Origin: Pseudoruminococcus massiliensis
Lineage (GTDB): Bacteria > Bacillota > Clostridia > Oscillospirales > Acutalibacteraceae
DNA: 64,000 bases
Reading direction: 5' to 3'
Assembly: GCF_900291955.1 (NCBI RefSeq)
Contig: NZ_OLMR01000001.1
Span: 62,001 to 126,000 of the forward strand
Every line of letters begins with the position of its first letter. Within the stretch, counting starts at the first letter, position 1. The position numbers were made by a program, and so were the translations under genes. Positions 1 to 11,800 of the stretch are shown piece by piece. Under the pieces are notes generated by a model. It saw only the letters and a program-made list of their open reading frames with translations. It had not been told where the DNA came from and did not search any database.

Positions 1-3000
1 ATTATGCACTCAGAAACCTCTATCTCCTCAGATTGTTCTAAAGCATTTTTATAAAGTAAAAGCTGTTTTGAATAACTTTCTGCCAAGCTTTCAACAGAAT
101 CAATTCTATCCGTCTTATAATCCACAATAACAGCCTTGCCATTTTCAATAAATGCACAGTCAATTGCACCTTGCATAAAAATCGGTATATCTGCTGTTTC
201 ATCTGTTACGGCTATCTCTGCAAGCTTTGTAGGAATCATAACAGCAAAACGATATTCACGCATAATTCTTTCTGACGATTTCATTCTTGCAAAAAGCTCC
301 CCGCTCATAAACTTCTTTACGGCGTTTCTGTCTATTGCGTCTGCCTGTTCCTGACTAAGAAAGCCATTAGACACAAGCCTTTTAAGTTCGGTTGTTATAT
401 TAAAGCTATCCGAAAAAATATCTGCATAATGTAAAAATTCGTGAAAAGCTGTACCTCTCGACGCACCTTTAATCTTACCTGTGTTCATAAACTTAGACTT
501 AGTTTTTACAATAAAACTCTTTCCTGTGCTTTTATGGCTGACAGATGAAGCAGAAACCTTTGTAGGAATAGCAACAAAGTCTTGATACTTATATTTTGTT
601 TCTATATTTTCGGCAAGTTTTTTTTCAAGTTCTTTATCTATTGCAATATCAATCATTTTATCTTCTGATTCTTTTTCATGTTCGATAGAATCAGAATCTG
701 CCACCACAACTTTCCAAATGCTATCTGTCGAAATCGTTTCAATATGCTCAATACCAAAACTATTCAACTGAGCCGACATTGAAGGGTGACGCAAGGCACA
801 AAGTGCTATCCATTGTGCAAAGGTTTTACAGCTTTCAACAGCATAAGGGTCTATTGCTGTATTATCCGAATCGTTCAATTCATCATAAATAGGCAACTTA
901 CTAACCAAGCTTAAAAACCAATCGACAACGCCCCTTGTTTTTGTTTCATTGACTGTATTTACAAGATAAAGCTTTTCCTTTGCTCTTGTCAAAGCAACAT
1001 AGAGTATTCGCATTTCTTCACTTATTGCTTCACGCTTTTTCTCCATTGAAACGATAGTGCGAACCTCTGTCGTCTTTGAAAGCATATTTTCCCGGTCATA
1101 GCTTTTAAATGCAACTCCAAGTGTTGGGTGATATACAACCGCATTCGCATCAGAATTTCGCTGTGCAGCAGTTCCTGCAAGAATACAAATAGGAAATTCA
1201 AGTCCTTTAGAGCTGTGAATGGTTATAATCTTAACATCGCCATCAGATTTATTCTGACTACTCGAAAGAACTCCGCCAGTTTCCTTAAGTCTTTCCAACA
1301 TTCGTATAAAACCCGAAAGACCTCTGAAACCGTTTTTTTCATATTCTCTTGCAAGATTAAGAAGTTTTCTTACATTTTTTATTCTTGCCTCACCGTCAAG
1401 CTCAGCACCAACAATAGAAAGAAAACCACTTCTTGCAAAAAATACATCAAGAAAACTATCAGACGGAAGTGTCGATGAAAGCTTTCTATAAAAATACATT
1501 TCATTATTAAAATCTATGCACTTTTTCTGCAAAAGTTCATCTTCTGGATTTTCCAAACCAATATATTCTATCACCGTAGAATATATTTTACCTGAACGAT
1601 TTGCAAGTCTTAGTTTTGCCATATCGTCAGGAGTAAAGCCATAAACAGGACTCATCATTATACTTGTAAGCGGAATATCTTTCTGCGGATTATCCACAGC
1701 TGTAATAAACGAAATAAGAAGCTTAATCTCACTTCGTTCAAACAAATTTCCGCTATTATTTCTTGAAACAGGTATACCTCTTTGTTCGAAAACATCTGCA
1801 TATGTGTCAATATTATTTTGAAGATTTCTCATAAGAATACAAATATCGCTATATTTAGCAGGGCGTGTACTGTTTTTATCCTTAATTTGAAGTTTTCCTA
1901 CGGTATTTTCAATTATATCTGCTATATGATTTGCCTCATCAATCTGCCATGGATTTTCAGGCTTTGAAGCAACTATATGATACTCCGTTTCTGGCTCATC
2001 TATTTCAGAATAATCAGCTTTTGCAATAAGCTTTTCTTCGTCATCATATTTAACCTGACCAACTGTTTCTGACATAATCTGCTCAAAAATAAAGTTTACA
2101 CTGCTGATAACTCCCTTACGACTTCTGAAATTACCAGAAAGAAAAATCGGTGGATAACTCTTACTATCTGAATTTTCACGATTTTTTTTGCGGTAATTTT
2201 CTCGCCTGTTAAGGAATATTTCAGGCATAGCCTCTCTGAAACGATAAATACTCTGCTTAACATCACCAACAGTAAAGAGATTATCCTCATTATTAGAAAC
2301 AGAAGTAAAAATCATATCCTGAACCATATTTGTATCTTGATATTCGTCTATGATAATTTCATCATACTTTGCAGCAATTTCTATGCTTTGCTTTGTTCTG
2401 ACATATTTGCCATCTTTTTCTTCAAGAAGTAGGTTAAGTGTCATATGTTCAAGGTCGGAGAAATCCGCAATTCCTCTATCATTCTTTATTTCTTTGAATT
2501 TCTCATCATAACGCTTAATTGCCTTGCAAAGTCCTCTTGCAAGACTTGCAGAATCCTTAATTTCTTCCTTACATTCTTCTTCAGTTCTCGAGAATAAATC
2601 CTTAATTTCTTTTACTGCTGAAACAAGCTCTTCACGATAATTGGCTATCTCTTTTTTAAGTTCTTCTTCTCCCTCAGGAACTTTCGACGGTAAAGAAACA
2701 GATGTCGGACTAAATTCTGAAATAACAGATACAATTTCATTCCATGAAAGCTCTTCAGAAAGTTTATCTGAAAGTTTCTTATAATCTTCAAAACAAGTCT
2801 TGAAAGCATTCAGCTTTTCAACATAGGTAAGAATTTTCTTATCTTCTCCCTTTGGCTTACTTGTAGCCGCCAAAATCGTAGAAGCTAAGCCTTCAAAATC
2901 AACTAATCTTTCAGTAATCACCCTTAAAATATATTTTAACAGTCTTCCCATATAACTATTTATATGTTCAAGCCTTGAAACAGCCACCTTTCCCCATTCT

Positions 3001-3641
3001 GTTTCTTTGAATGGCAAATCTGTTTCATACATCTTAACAGCATTTTCAATCCAAGCAATAGGAAACGGGTGAGAAAGTATGCTTACATAAATTGAAAGAA
3101 GGACACTTCTAAGGTTATTATCAGATTTAACTGTTGCAAGAGCATCGGCAAGCTTATTAAAATCATCATTGCCGTTTTGTTCTTCACTCTCTTGATAAAG
3201 CTCCTCTAATGCTTCATCAAGTGCGTCATTGCTCGCAATAGCAAGTTCACTTTCTGAGCCTATTCTTAAATCACGCTTAACACCTAACTCAAAGAAATTT
3301 TCACGAACAATCTTACTGCAAAAGCTATCTATTGTACATATATCAGCATTACGCAAAAGCATAAGCTGGCGTTTAAGCTCAGTATTATGCGAATCCTCTT
3401 TGAGATATTCCTGAAGTTCAGAAATGATTCTTTGTTTCATTTCTGCCGCAGATGCCTTTGTAAATGTAACAATGAGAAGTCTGTCTGCTCTTATCGGATT
3501 TTCCTTATCTGTAATAAGTCTTATAACTCTTTCAGTAAGAACACTTGTCTTGCCCGAACCTGCCGCCGCAGAAACAAGCACGCTTCCGCCTCTTGCATTT
3601 ATAGCTCTTTCCTGCTGTTCTGTATATATTCTTTTAGGCAA
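1..3641 (-). CDS. addA: ATP-dependent helicase/nuclease subunit A (AddA), 3' end cut by window
   Basis: AddA is the UvrD-like 3'-5' helicase and nuclease subunit of AddAB, which processes double-strand breaks for RecA-dependent repair in Firmicutes. Translating the minus strand shows a Walker A motif (SAAAGSGKT) near residue 28, DEYQDTN near 432, VALTRAKEKL (helicase motif VI) near 885 and the nuclease motif DYKTDR near 1176. About 1213 residues are visible; the family is usually 1200-1240, so only the extreme C-terminus is missing. The likely start is TTG at 3641, about 9 bases after GGAGAGG. An in-frame GTG at 3650 overlaps the addB stop but sits too close to that Shine-Dalgarno. The gene is translationally coupled to addB. 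Confidence 0.95.
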   Translation of the reverse strand, partial: MPKRIYTEQQERAINARGGSVLVSAAAGSGKTSVLTERVIRLITDKENPIRADRLLIVTFTKASAAEMKQRIISELQEYLKEDSHNTELKRQLMLLRNADICTIDSFCSKIVRENFFELGVKRDLRIGSESELAIASNDALDEALEELYQESEEQNGNDDFNKLADALATVKSDNNLRSVLLSIYVSILSHPFPIAWIENAVKMYETDLPFKETEWGKVAVSRLEHINSYMGRLLKYILRVITERLVDFEGLASTILAATSKPKGEDKKILTYVEKLNAFKTCFEDYKKLSDKLSEELSWNEIVSVISEFSPTSVSLPSKVPEGEEELKKEIANYREELVSAVKEIKDLFSRTEEECKEEIKDSASLARGLCKAIKRYDEKFKEIKNDRGIADFSDLEHMTLNLLLEEKDGKYVRTKQSIEIAAKYDEIIIDEYQDTNMVQDMIFTSVSNNEDNLFTVGDVKQSIYRFREAMPEIFLNRRENYRKKNRENSDSKSYPPIFLSGNFRSRKGVISSVNFIFEQIMSETVGQVKYDDEEKLIAKADYSEIDEPETEYHIVASKPENPWQIDEANHIADIIENTVGKLQIKDKNSTRPAKYSDICILMRNLQNNIDTYADVFEQRGIPVSRNNSGNLFERSEIKLLISFITAVDNPQKDIPLTSIMMSPVYGFTPDDMAKLRLANRSGKIYSTVIEYIGLENPEDELLQKKCIDFNNEMYFYRKLSSTLPSDSFLDVFFARSGFLSIVGAELDGEARIKNVRKLLNLAREYEKNGFRGLSGFIRMLERLKETGGVLSSSQNKSDGDVKIITIHSSKGLEFPICILAGTAAQRNSDANAVVYHPTLGVAFKSYDRENMLSKTTEVRTIVSMEKKREAISEEMRILYVALTRAKEKLYLVNTVNETKTRGVVDWFLSLVSKLPIYDELNDSDNTAIDPYAVESCKTFAQWIALCALRHPSMSAQLNSFGIEHIETISTDSIWKVVVADSDSIEHEKESEDKMIDIAIDKELEKKLAENIETKYKYQDFVAIPTKVSASSVSHKSTGKSFIVKTKSKFMNTGKIKGASRGTAFHEFLHYADIFSDSFNITTELKRLVSNGFLSQEQADAIDRNAVKKFMSGELFARMKSSERIMREYRFAVMIPTKLAEIAVTDETADIPIFMQGAIDCAFIENGKAVIVDYKTDRIDSVESLAESYSKQLLLYKNALEQSEEIEVSECI

Positions 3642-3646
3642 GATTA

Positions 3647-6600
3647 TCACTCCTCTCCGTTATTATTTTCTTCATCTTCTTGAATCTCTTTAAGAACATT
3701 TTCTGCTTTGTCTATTCTCATATGAGTTTTTCTTTTCATACTATTCTCAAAATTACAAATGCTGTCATATATGCAGTATTCGCAACCATCAAGTTCAACC
3801 TTCGTACCTTTTTTGATTTCAAGAGGTTCTGCTGAAATATTTCCGCCACGAAGTTCCATAGCCATATCAGAAATAACTTCATCTATCTTATCAAATATAC
3901 TTTCAAAATCCTTACTTGAACAGGTTTCTACAATCGGCGTTTTTCTTCCATTAGTTCCCCATTTTCCAAACTTAACAAAGCCCTTACTTCCATTCATAGC
4001 AGAAAGTATGCTTTCATCATTTATAACTATTCCATTCATAGAAAGCTCTTTTTCTCGCTCATCAACTATATCATCAGAGCTTTTATTTTCTGAATCTATA
4101 TAACTGCTTGTTGACGGAACATATAAAACTCCACAAGGTATGATATTATCGCCAAAAAGTTCATTTCCATTCTTGGCTATCGCTGAAAGATATAGCAACA
4201 TCTGAACATTTATTCCACAAAGAATATCATCAAGCACAAATTTCTTATTGCCTGTTTTATAGTCTATTACTCTTATATAATCACAGGTTTTTCCGCTCTC
4301 ATCAGCTTTTTCCATCTTGTCAACTCTATCGACCGAACCCCTTATAAATACTCTTCCACCATCAGGCAATATAATCTTATATGAAATTCTGGCATCATCT
4401 CCACCTATCGGAAGTTCAACTTCAACAGGTTTAAATTCAGATTCCGTAAGTTCTGCAATAAGTCTTTCAAGTATAATCATAACTGATGAAATTATTCCCT
4501 TATACATACGCATAAAGCTTGCGGACTTTTCTTCTTCTCCGCCTAAGCTTTCGAGATAGCTGTCTAAAACAGCTTCAACAGCTTTCTTTCTGCCATCATA
4601 ACCTTGCTCTGAAAGCTTTTCTACACCATATTCCTTTGAGAGAAGCTTTTCGAATATATAATGCACCGCACTACCATATTGTCGAGGGTCAAATTTTGCT
4701 CTTTCACTTGGTTTAGCTTTTATTCCATAGTGACAGAAATATCTGAACGGACAACGGTAATATTCTTCAATCTGTGTTGCAGAAATATTCATATGGTTTC
4801 CGAAAAGACTTTTTGCTATCTTTTTGTCCGAAATTTGAAAAGGTTTTTCCTCAAATGCCCTGTCTGTTGAATCAATTCTGCCCGAAAGCTCTGGATATTT
4901 CTTTATACATTCTCCTATTGTTGCAGAAATTGATGGTTCTCTATGCTTTAAAAGTGCGTACTGCTCTAAAGCAATCGCCTTTGAACACACTATATCTGTT
5001 ATATGCATATCAGACCTTGTACGAATCTTTATATCAGGAAATATTTCTCTTAATTCGGATATTATTTTCGATTCTATTGTAGTTTCGCCTGCGGTATTCT
5101 CTAAATATCGGCTTATGAATAGCTTTTCACTTGCATATGAACAAGCCTTATAAGCGAAAAATTCCTCTTGAAGATAAATATTTCCTATCGAATCTGTGAG
5201 CGGAAGTGCCATTGAAATCAACTCATCACGCTCTAAGCTTGTGAAAATTCCATTATCTGTTGGTGTTTTTGGAAATATTCCATCAACTGCACCAATTACA
5301 AATACTATTCTTGGTTTATCAGGACGAATTGTATCTGCATTTCCAAGAGTAACCTCATCAAGAGTTCTCGGAATAGTTGATATATTTCCTTGTGAAATTA
5401 TCATTTCTATAAGCTCAAAATATCTTTTCGGTGATATATATTTTTCTTTTAAGGTTTCATAAAGAGTATCAAATAACTGCATAAGCATATCCCATACTCT
5501 TAATTCTTCTTCGGCAAGTATACTTTCATCATTTTGTTCAAAGTAAATGGATAGTTGCTTAACCTTTTCAAATGCTCCAAAATCTTCAAGTGCTTTAAAA
5601 ACCGCACTTGTCATTTCTGCACCATCAGCATTTTTTAGATTATCACGCAATTTAAAAAGTGTCTCTGAAATAAGCTTTCTATGAGCTTCAAGCTTTTCTA
5701 AAATTTCTGCACCATCTTCTCCACTTCTGTCTATAAAGCCATCTATACTTCTTGTGAACGGTTTATTCCAATCCGAACCTTTTAAATTCCATACAAAAGC
5801 ATAATTTTCTAAAGCGAATATATCATCATCTGGAATTGATGTCATACCAGTTTTTAATATAGTAAGTATTGATTCGGTTGTAAGGTTTCCAACTGCTGCC
5901 TCGAGCATTGAAAGCACCAATCGCATAAGTGGCTTTGCCTCTAATCTTTCCGGATATGAAACAAAAAGCGGAATATCATATTTTTTAAACGATGAATTTA
6001 TTATTCCTCTATACATCTCTGAATCTCGGCATATTATGGCAATCTCATCATATCTATATCCATCTGCAACAAGCTTTTTAATATCACGAGCGACTTGTTC
6101 GGATTCATCGTAAATATCTTCTGCCTCATATAGCATAACCGAACCGCCAAAATTCTGCTCTAAATCCTCATTGCGGAAAATCAGTTCCTCAACATATCTT
6201 AAATCATCGTTTTTATAACGCTTATTATCATCTATGGAAAGGTTTATATCCTCAAACTTTATGCCATTTTCTGAGGCAAGTTTTTTTATTACAGAGTGTG
6301 TTCGATTTACAAAATAGAACATTGAGTCATTATCGTTGTTTTCTATATCTCTGCAAAGCGTTATATAAAAATCCTTTGATTGCTGAATAGCAAGAGAAAC
6401 AATCTCCAATTCTTCAGCAGTAAAGCTATGGAAAGAATCTATTGCAACAACCTTTCCACTGAAAAAGTTATTTTTTGCAAGAACCAAGCTTGCCGAAATA
6501 AGCTTATCCAAGGGGTCTATATATGTTTCTGAAATGAGTGCATCATAAGCTTCATAAATCAATGCACTATCATGAAGTTTTTTTCTAAGTCTGCCATCTG

Positions 6601-7030
6601 AAACTCTTTTACTAAGCTCCATAAGCTTTTCAGGGGTAATTAAACATATTTTATATTCGGAAACTGCTGTAAGCATAAGTGAGGTTAAATCAGATTTTCC
6701 TGTTCGCTCACCATAAAGTTCAAGCTTATCCTGAACAGCCTCAATAGCAAGGCTCATCAAAATAAGTCTTGCACCATCAGAAAGCTCCTTTTTGGAATCT
6801 TTGCCATATTCCATTTCGATATGGTCACAAAGACGCTCAAGGCTTAATACATCTATATTTCTGGCATTTTTTGCACCAAGTCGATTTAATATTTCGCTTT
6901 CATTCTGAAATGATGCTTGTTCAGGTACAATAAGAATTATATTATCATTATTTTTTGCTCTCTCACAAATAGTATCTAATAAAACCGTACTTTTACCGCT
7001 ACCACTTCTGCCATTTATTATATGCACCAT
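3647..7030 (-). CDS. addB: ATP-dependent nuclease subunit B (AddB)
   Basis: This 1127-aa protein is the second subunit of the AddAB recombination nuclease. It has an N-terminal Walker A motif (GRSGSGKST, residues 7-15), an inactivated-helicase-like body and a C-terminal RecB-type nuclease with DYKTG near residue 923. Cysteines for the iron-sulfur staple are visible: one in the YYRCPFRYFC segment near 758, and a C-x2-C-x5-C cluster (CEYCIYDSIC) near 1085. These match AddB of Bacillus in spacing and order. It lies directly upstream of addA in one transcript. Length is normal for the family (about 1150). Confidence 0.96.
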   Translation of the reverse strand: MVHIINGRSGSGKSTVLLDTICERAKNNDNIILIVPEQASFQNESEILNRLGAKNARNIDVLSLERLCDHIEMEYGKDSKKELSDGARLILMSLAIEAVQDKLELYGERTGKSDLTSLMLTAVSEYKICLITPEKLMELSKRVSDGRLRKKLHDSALIYEAYDALISETYIDPLDKLISASLVLAKNNFFSGKVVAIDSFHSFTAEELEIVSLAIQQSKDFYITLCRDIENNDNDSMFYFVNRTHSVIKKLASENGIKFEDINLSIDDNKRYKNDDLRYVEELIFRNEDLEQNFGGSVMLYEAEDIYDESEQVARDIKKLVADGYRYDEIAIICRDSEMYRGIINSSFKKYDIPLFVSYPERLEAKPLMRLVLSMLEAAVGNLTTESILTILKTGMTSIPDDDIFALENYAFVWNLKGSDWNKPFTRSIDGFIDRSGEDGAEILEKLEAHRKLISETLFKLRDNLKNADGAEMTSAVFKALEDFGAFEKVKQLSIYFEQNDESILAEEELRVWDMLMQLFDTLYETLKEKYISPKRYFELIEMIISQGNISTIPRTLDEVTLGNADTIRPDKPRIVFVIGAVDGIFPKTPTDNGIFTSLERDELISMALPLTDSIGNIYLQEEFFAYKACSYASEKLFISRYLENTAGETTIESKIISELREIFPDIKIRTRSDMHITDIVCSKAIALEQYALLKHREPSISATIGECIKKYPELSGRIDSTDRAFEEKPFQISDKKIAKSLFGNHMNISATQIEEYYRCPFRYFCHYGIKAKPSERAKFDPRQYGSAVHYIFEKLLSKEYGVEKLSEQGYDGRKKAVEAVLDSYLESLGGEEEKSASFMRMYKGIISSVMIILERLIAELTESEFKPVEVELPIGGDDARISYKIILPDGGRVFIRGSVDRVDKMEKADESGKTCDYIRVIDYKTGNKKFVLDDILCGINVQMLLYLSAIAKNGNELFGDNIIPCGVLYVPSTSSYIDSENKSSDDIVDEREKELSMNGIVINDESILSAMNGSKGFVKFGKWGTNGRKTPIVETCSSKDFESIFDKIDEVISDMAMELRGGNISAEPLEIKKGTKVELDGCEYCIYDSICNFENSMKRKTHMRIDKAENVLKEIQEDEENNNGEE

Positions 7031-7073
7031 TTAAATTCACCTCATTGTTGCTATAAAATCAGCTTAATATAAG

Positions 7074-7302
7074 TTCGATAAAAATTAAAAGTTTTGCTCA
7101 AGCTTTTTCAAAAGCTTGCAGTTTTCAAAGGCAGAGCCTTTGGTCGCCGTCCGCAGACGGCGAAATACTTTATACTTCTCTAAGCGCAGGAGGGTAGAAA
7201 AACATTCCAGTGGAATGTTTTTCGTAGGGAACCCTCGCAGGGGGTTTCCTTGAACTTTATAATTTTTAAATAAATATAAAATAACACCTATCATCAAACT
7301 CA
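7074..7302. repeat. Multi-hairpin intergenic element, type I copy
   Basis: This fills most of the gap between addB and the gene ending at 7393. It shares a near-identical sequence with 53330-53586, from TTCGATAAAAATTAAAAG to ATCATC-AACTCA. It holds a string of short hairpins: CAAGCTTTT/AAAAGCTTG; AAAGGC-AGA-GCCTTT; TCGCCGTC-CGCA-GACGGCGA; AACATTCCA-G-TGGAATGTT; and a GGAACCC/GGGTTTCC pair. The first 60 bases are also shared with the type II copies at 27201, 41801 and 61809. An open frame of 90 codons crosses it but has no coding look. It could be a mobile palindromic repeat or a transcript-end element; I do not recognise a named family. Confidence 0.85.
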
Positions 7303-7392
7303 AATTAAAATCATTTGAATTTATTATAACATAAAAAGCATATCTGCACAATTCCACAATACAGAATGTGCAAATATGCTTTTATAATTTTA

Positions 7393-8076
7393 TTACCACC
7401 AAGGAAGCTTATTCATCTTCCAAAGCTCCGAAACTCTATTATACTGAACACAGTCAACGCCTAAGCTTACTCTTACTCGCTGAGAATAGTCTTTATCAGG
7501 GTTAATAAGGTCTTCAACATCTTTACCTACTGATTTAACCTTAGTGATTACATTATAATGTTCCACAGCATTTTCTTCAGATTCTAAAATATCCCTAAAA
7601 TAGAAATAACCGTCTTTTTCAACATTATTATAAATTTCATCACTGCAAGTATATTCAGGGTAATCGTGAGGAACTAATTCAATATAATCATGTGTAATGG
7701 TTTTGCCGTTTTCGTCTGGAACAGTTTCTGAAGCGTGACGAATCCAACTACAATCAAGCTTAAAACGACAATATGTTTTTGCTTTTCCAGTGTATTCTAC
7801 ATCAACCGTTATCGTTTCAAATTCTTTAGGAGTAAGCTCTATATAGCCTTCATCATTTATAACCGCCTCTCGCCTATCTGTTTCGCCATCCTTTATATAA
7901 TAAAGTCTTGCGATAGCGTGAAAATTTTCAAGATAAGCCGCTGCTTCAAGCTGCTCTAATGATTTATACCTTGAAAATGTACTTGAGCATATCAAACCGA
8001 TTATCATTAAAAGCGAAAAGGTAGCAAGTATAACATTTCTTTTGGTTATGTACTTCTTAAATTGAATAAGATTCAT
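7393..8076 (-). CDS. Secreted protein with SipW-type signal peptide
   Basis: This is a 227-aa protein of unknown exact role. Residues 13-33 are a hydrophobic segment followed by STFSRYKS, then a beta-rich exported domain. A hydrophobic stretch ending in (T/S)F(S/A)(R/K)Y is typical of substrates of SipW-like signal peptidases (TasA/camelysin type). It is the last gene of a three-gene minus-strand operon with the 234-aa protein (19-bp gap) and the giant beta-helix protein. It is probably a minor subunit or adaptor of the surface structure; that is inference. No anchor or C-terminal membrane segment is visible, and no downstream terminator apart from the repeat element. Confidence 0.75.
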   Translation of the reverse strand: MNLIQFKKYITKRNVILATFSLLMIIGLICSSTFSRYKSLEQLEAAAYLENFHAIARLYYIKDGETDRREAVINDEGYIELTPKEFETITVDVEYTGKAKTYCRFKLDCSWIRHASETVPDENGKTITHDYIELVPHDYPEYTCSDEIYNNVEKDGYFYFRDILESEENAVEHYNVITKVKSVGKDVEDLINPDKDYSQRVRVSLGVDCVQYNRVSELWKMNKLPWW

Positions 8077-8095
8077 TATACTCTCTCCTTTTCTT

Positions 8096-8800
8096 TTAGT
8101 CTACTTGTGCTGAAGTAAGCTTAATAGTAAAGCTTTCCGATTCAGCATTAAGCTCTTTTAATGTTTTATGAGAAATTTTATCCTCATTCAAATCTGCGTC
8201 TGCTTTGTAGATATTATCATGCTCTACCCAAGAAATTATAAAGAATGTTCTGCTCTCCCCTGTATCAATAGTTCCACTGTTTTCTATCTCTTTAAAGGAT
8301 TTTTTATTCTTTTCATTTATGATATTCCTTACATCAGTATAATCTGCAAGCTCAGCTTCAGTTTTTCCGAGATAATCTAAAACCATAAGTGGAATACTTC
8401 CGCACTTTGTTTCATAGGCAGTTATTTCCTCTTCATTCATAGGAATAATCAGTTTTTCGTATAGATTTCCTGTTTGGTCTTGGATTCCCATATCAGAGAG
8501 TGAAATATCACACTCACTGAAATTATGAATATTTACTTGCTTCTTTTCATAAGTTCCATCTATCATACTTTTGGTTTCTGATATTTTGCTTGTTGCATAA
8601 ACAGTCATAGTCATATTCTGTTCTACCGACTGCAAATCACCACTATGAATCTCAACATCATAAATTGCCGCTCGTGCATCTTCTGTTTTAGTATCTCCAC
8701 TTGTATAACGAGAAAATGACAAGCTTAAGCCCACTATTGAGATTATGCAAAGATATATTATCAGAAATGAAAAATAACGGTTATGAAATAGTTTTTTCAC
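8096..8800 (-). CDS. Secreted protein with SipW-type signal peptide
   Basis: This 234-aa protein resembles its neighbour at 7393. Residues 9-28 are hydrophobic and followed by SFSRYTSGDTKTEDARAAIYDVEI, the TasA/camelysin-like pattern of a membrane segment, a (S/A)(R/K)YT motif, then an Ala/Arg-V/I strand. The rest is a single beta-rich domain ending KLTSAQVD, much as TasA-like proteins end in a beta strand. It lies 32 bp downstream of the giant gene and 19 bp upstream of the next small gene, so the three are probably co-transcribed. It is a likely substrate of one of the SipW-like peptidases encoded divergently at 18236 or 20997. The exact function is unknown. Confidence 0.75.
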   Translation of the reverse strand: MKKLFHNRYFSFLIIYLCIISIVGLSLSFSRYTSGDTKTEDARAAIYDVEIHSGDLQSVEQNMTMTVYATSKISETKSMIDGTYEKKQVNIHNFSECDISLSDMGIQDQTGNLYEKLIIPMNEEEITAYETKCGSIPLMVLDYLGKTEAELADYTDVRNIINEKNKKSFKEIENSGTIDTGESRTFFIISWVEHDNIYKADADLNEDKISHKTLKELNAESESFTIKLTSAQVD

Positions 8801-8832
8801 AATAAATCACGCCCTATAACATTAACTGATTA

Positions 8833-11800
8833 TTAATTGGACTCACGCCTATAAACATAGTTATTGAATATGCCACCCTTACCAAGTATCGCAATATTGC
8901 TACTATCTTTCACAGCATTATTCATATTCCAAATATACTCAACACCCCAAATTGTACTTGACGTATCTCTCTTTATGACTATTCGGACATTTAAATCTTG
9001 CTTACTGCTGCTGCTGAGAATAAGCTGTTTGCCATCAAAGTCATTCTGAGAATTTTTAAGAGTATTTGCATTGTCCATACTTTGGCTGAAAACTAATACA
9101 TCATAAGTATATCCAGCAGGCAAGTCTACGCTTATATCATAAGCAAAGCTTTTCAGATTATATACATATGGCTCAGATTCACCTGACGAAGTTCCACTTA
9201 GATATTTTGTCTGATAAACATCTACTTCACTACCATTAAGCTCTTTTATAGTTGCAGAAATCATACCATATTTTTCTATAATCTCTTTATACATTGCATC
9301 GCTTTCTTGAAATACCTTTGTCATTTTTGCTTTAAATTCATCTTCACCGCCAAGCTTTTCTATCTCGCCCTCTTGTGCAACTTCGAGCGTTGTACTCTTA
9401 TTTCTTACACCAGGAACAACTGAAACCTTATAAAGGGTTTCGGTTTTGCCATCTTCAGCAATAGACTTATAATATGTCACCGATGGAGAATAGCTATAAT
9501 CTTTGGCTTCCTCATCATACGCATTATAGTTTACTGTAAAAGTATACTGCTTATAATTGTTTTCTATTACATTGCCATCTTCATCATAAACAAGAATTTC
9601 TTCTGCATCAGCACTTTCCCACTTGCTATCACTAAAGCTCGGGTAAGAATCTTCTCCAGAAATCTTTCCTGTGTATTTTTGAAGTTTAGCTTTATAAGGC
9701 ACTCGAAGGGTTATTTTACTCTCTTGTTGGTCTTTCTTAACATATGAAAATACATTAAAGGTATCTACTCGATTATCACCTGTCATAACATTTTCATAGC
9801 CTGTGTAGACAATTTTTCCGCTCTCACTGGCTTTAAGAATGGTTACATCTCTTGAGTCCCCACCTTCTATATTGCTATTTTCAAAGATAAAAGGTGTATA
9901 TTGCTGATTGTTTACCTTAAACTCCGTTATATATGTTTCATCATTAGGGAGATTTTCTATAATGAATGGAACGCTATAAGGAATTGTCCATGTAAAATTA
10001 AGAGCGTCTTTATTTTCAAGATATTCGCCTGTATCATAATCGTAAAGCTTAACCGCAGTATTATTTACAGTTTTATCAGTAAAGTCCATACGATACATAA
10101 AGTATGGAACGATTTTATATGTACCGACCGGTGCATCGTTTTTAAGAATAAATGTCCAAATATTACTATTAGTTACTGATATACCTGTTTCGCCTTTAGA
10201 ATTTTGGAAGTATTTATTTATCTGCTCTGTCGTAAGCTCTGTATAACTATCTGAGGAAATACCTTTGAAATAAATCTTTACTCTGTCAGCAGCATAACCA
10301 CTTCCACTATACTTTGCATCACTATATACAGCATTATCTGTTCTGGCAAGAGAAACATTTGAGCTTCCCCATTGTGCAGTAAAGGTTATATTGCTTGTTT
10401 CGTTTCCGAGAACCTTTGCAACATATGAGCCATCCTCATTTTTATCAAAAATAGTATATCCATTCTTAGTTGCTGTACTTATTGTTACTTTTGGCTCATT
10501 TTGATATGTACCCCATGCAGTACCATCTGCATTTTTACCGTAATCTCCCATATGAATTTGTTCATATGTATATCGGCGAATATCCCCATTTTCTGCCATA
10601 ATATCTGTATGACCTATATATTTTGCAGGATAGTATGCTCCTGTTTTAGTATCATTCTTAACATATATTTTCTCTATAACATTTTCAAGAGTTACAGGCT
10701 TTCCTTTTGGTATTTCGTCAACTTCCTCATCTATTTCTTCTGACTTATTATATATAGGGTTATCAGCATCAACATAGTAAGTAGAAGTTGGATTATTAGC
10801 AATCGAAGATTTCAAACTCATATATGTACCACAATTAGTAGTACTATTAGCTGACTTTGTTGCATCGTTGTCTTTTTTAGTATAGTAATAATATCTGAGT
10901 GGATTTATACCATATGTTGGTCTACCTACAAAAAGTAAACCCTGTTGGTAACCATCAGCAGATTTTCCATATAGCTTATCATATGAAAGAAGGTCTAAAA
11001 CTCTAATTTCAGCTCCCCAGTAACGCGTATATGTAGTTGGGCTCGGATAATATTGAGAGCCTCCTAAACTTATATAACCCCAACCAGTTCCTTGAATGGC
11101 ATTAAGTGGCGAATATTCTTTGCAGAAATATACTGTTGCAAAGTGTTTTTCCGAATCAGAGTTTTTTGTTCGCTCATACATAAGATTAACCTTATATAAG
11201 CCACCATAGAAGCATTCTGAATCGCTTAATACACTATTAAGGTCTATTTCTACCTTACCAGTGCTCTTTTGGTCTTCGTCGTATTCAACCTCGCCAACTT
11301 CAACCTTATATGAAGATTTGTAATGATTAGCATCATCATTCCACTTCAGCTGATTATAGCTGATATTCTCTGCGGAAGGCAATCTATCCTGCCAAAAAAC
11401 GCTCGCCCAGATTTTATCACCCTTGCTCATATTATAAGTTGTAACAGATATTTTAGGATATTTATTACTGCTGCTTGAATAAGACTTATAGCTCTGTATA
11501 TTTTCCCCTTGTAAGCCATTTCCATTTGCATCTTTATAATTATCTGAAACATAATAATAAATTACATCTTGTGCAGGCTTGCTTGGGTCAGTTTTATCCT
11601 TATCTGTGACAGAATCGTGCTTATCAGGGTCAATCTCAAGTCCGCCATTATCCGTTGTGCTTGTAACTATTTTATCTGATGGCGTATCAAGTGATACAGA
11701 ATCAAGTTTTGCATAAGGCTTATACTTATCTATAACAACATGGACAACAACTATATTTTTATGTATTCCATCTTCGGCTGTTATAACTCCAAGAACCTTT

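Noticed and set aside
7085-7357. 90-codon open frame on the minus strand
   Set aside because: It lies across the type I hairpin element; the same frame type recurs in other copies and reads through hairpins without protein-like composition.
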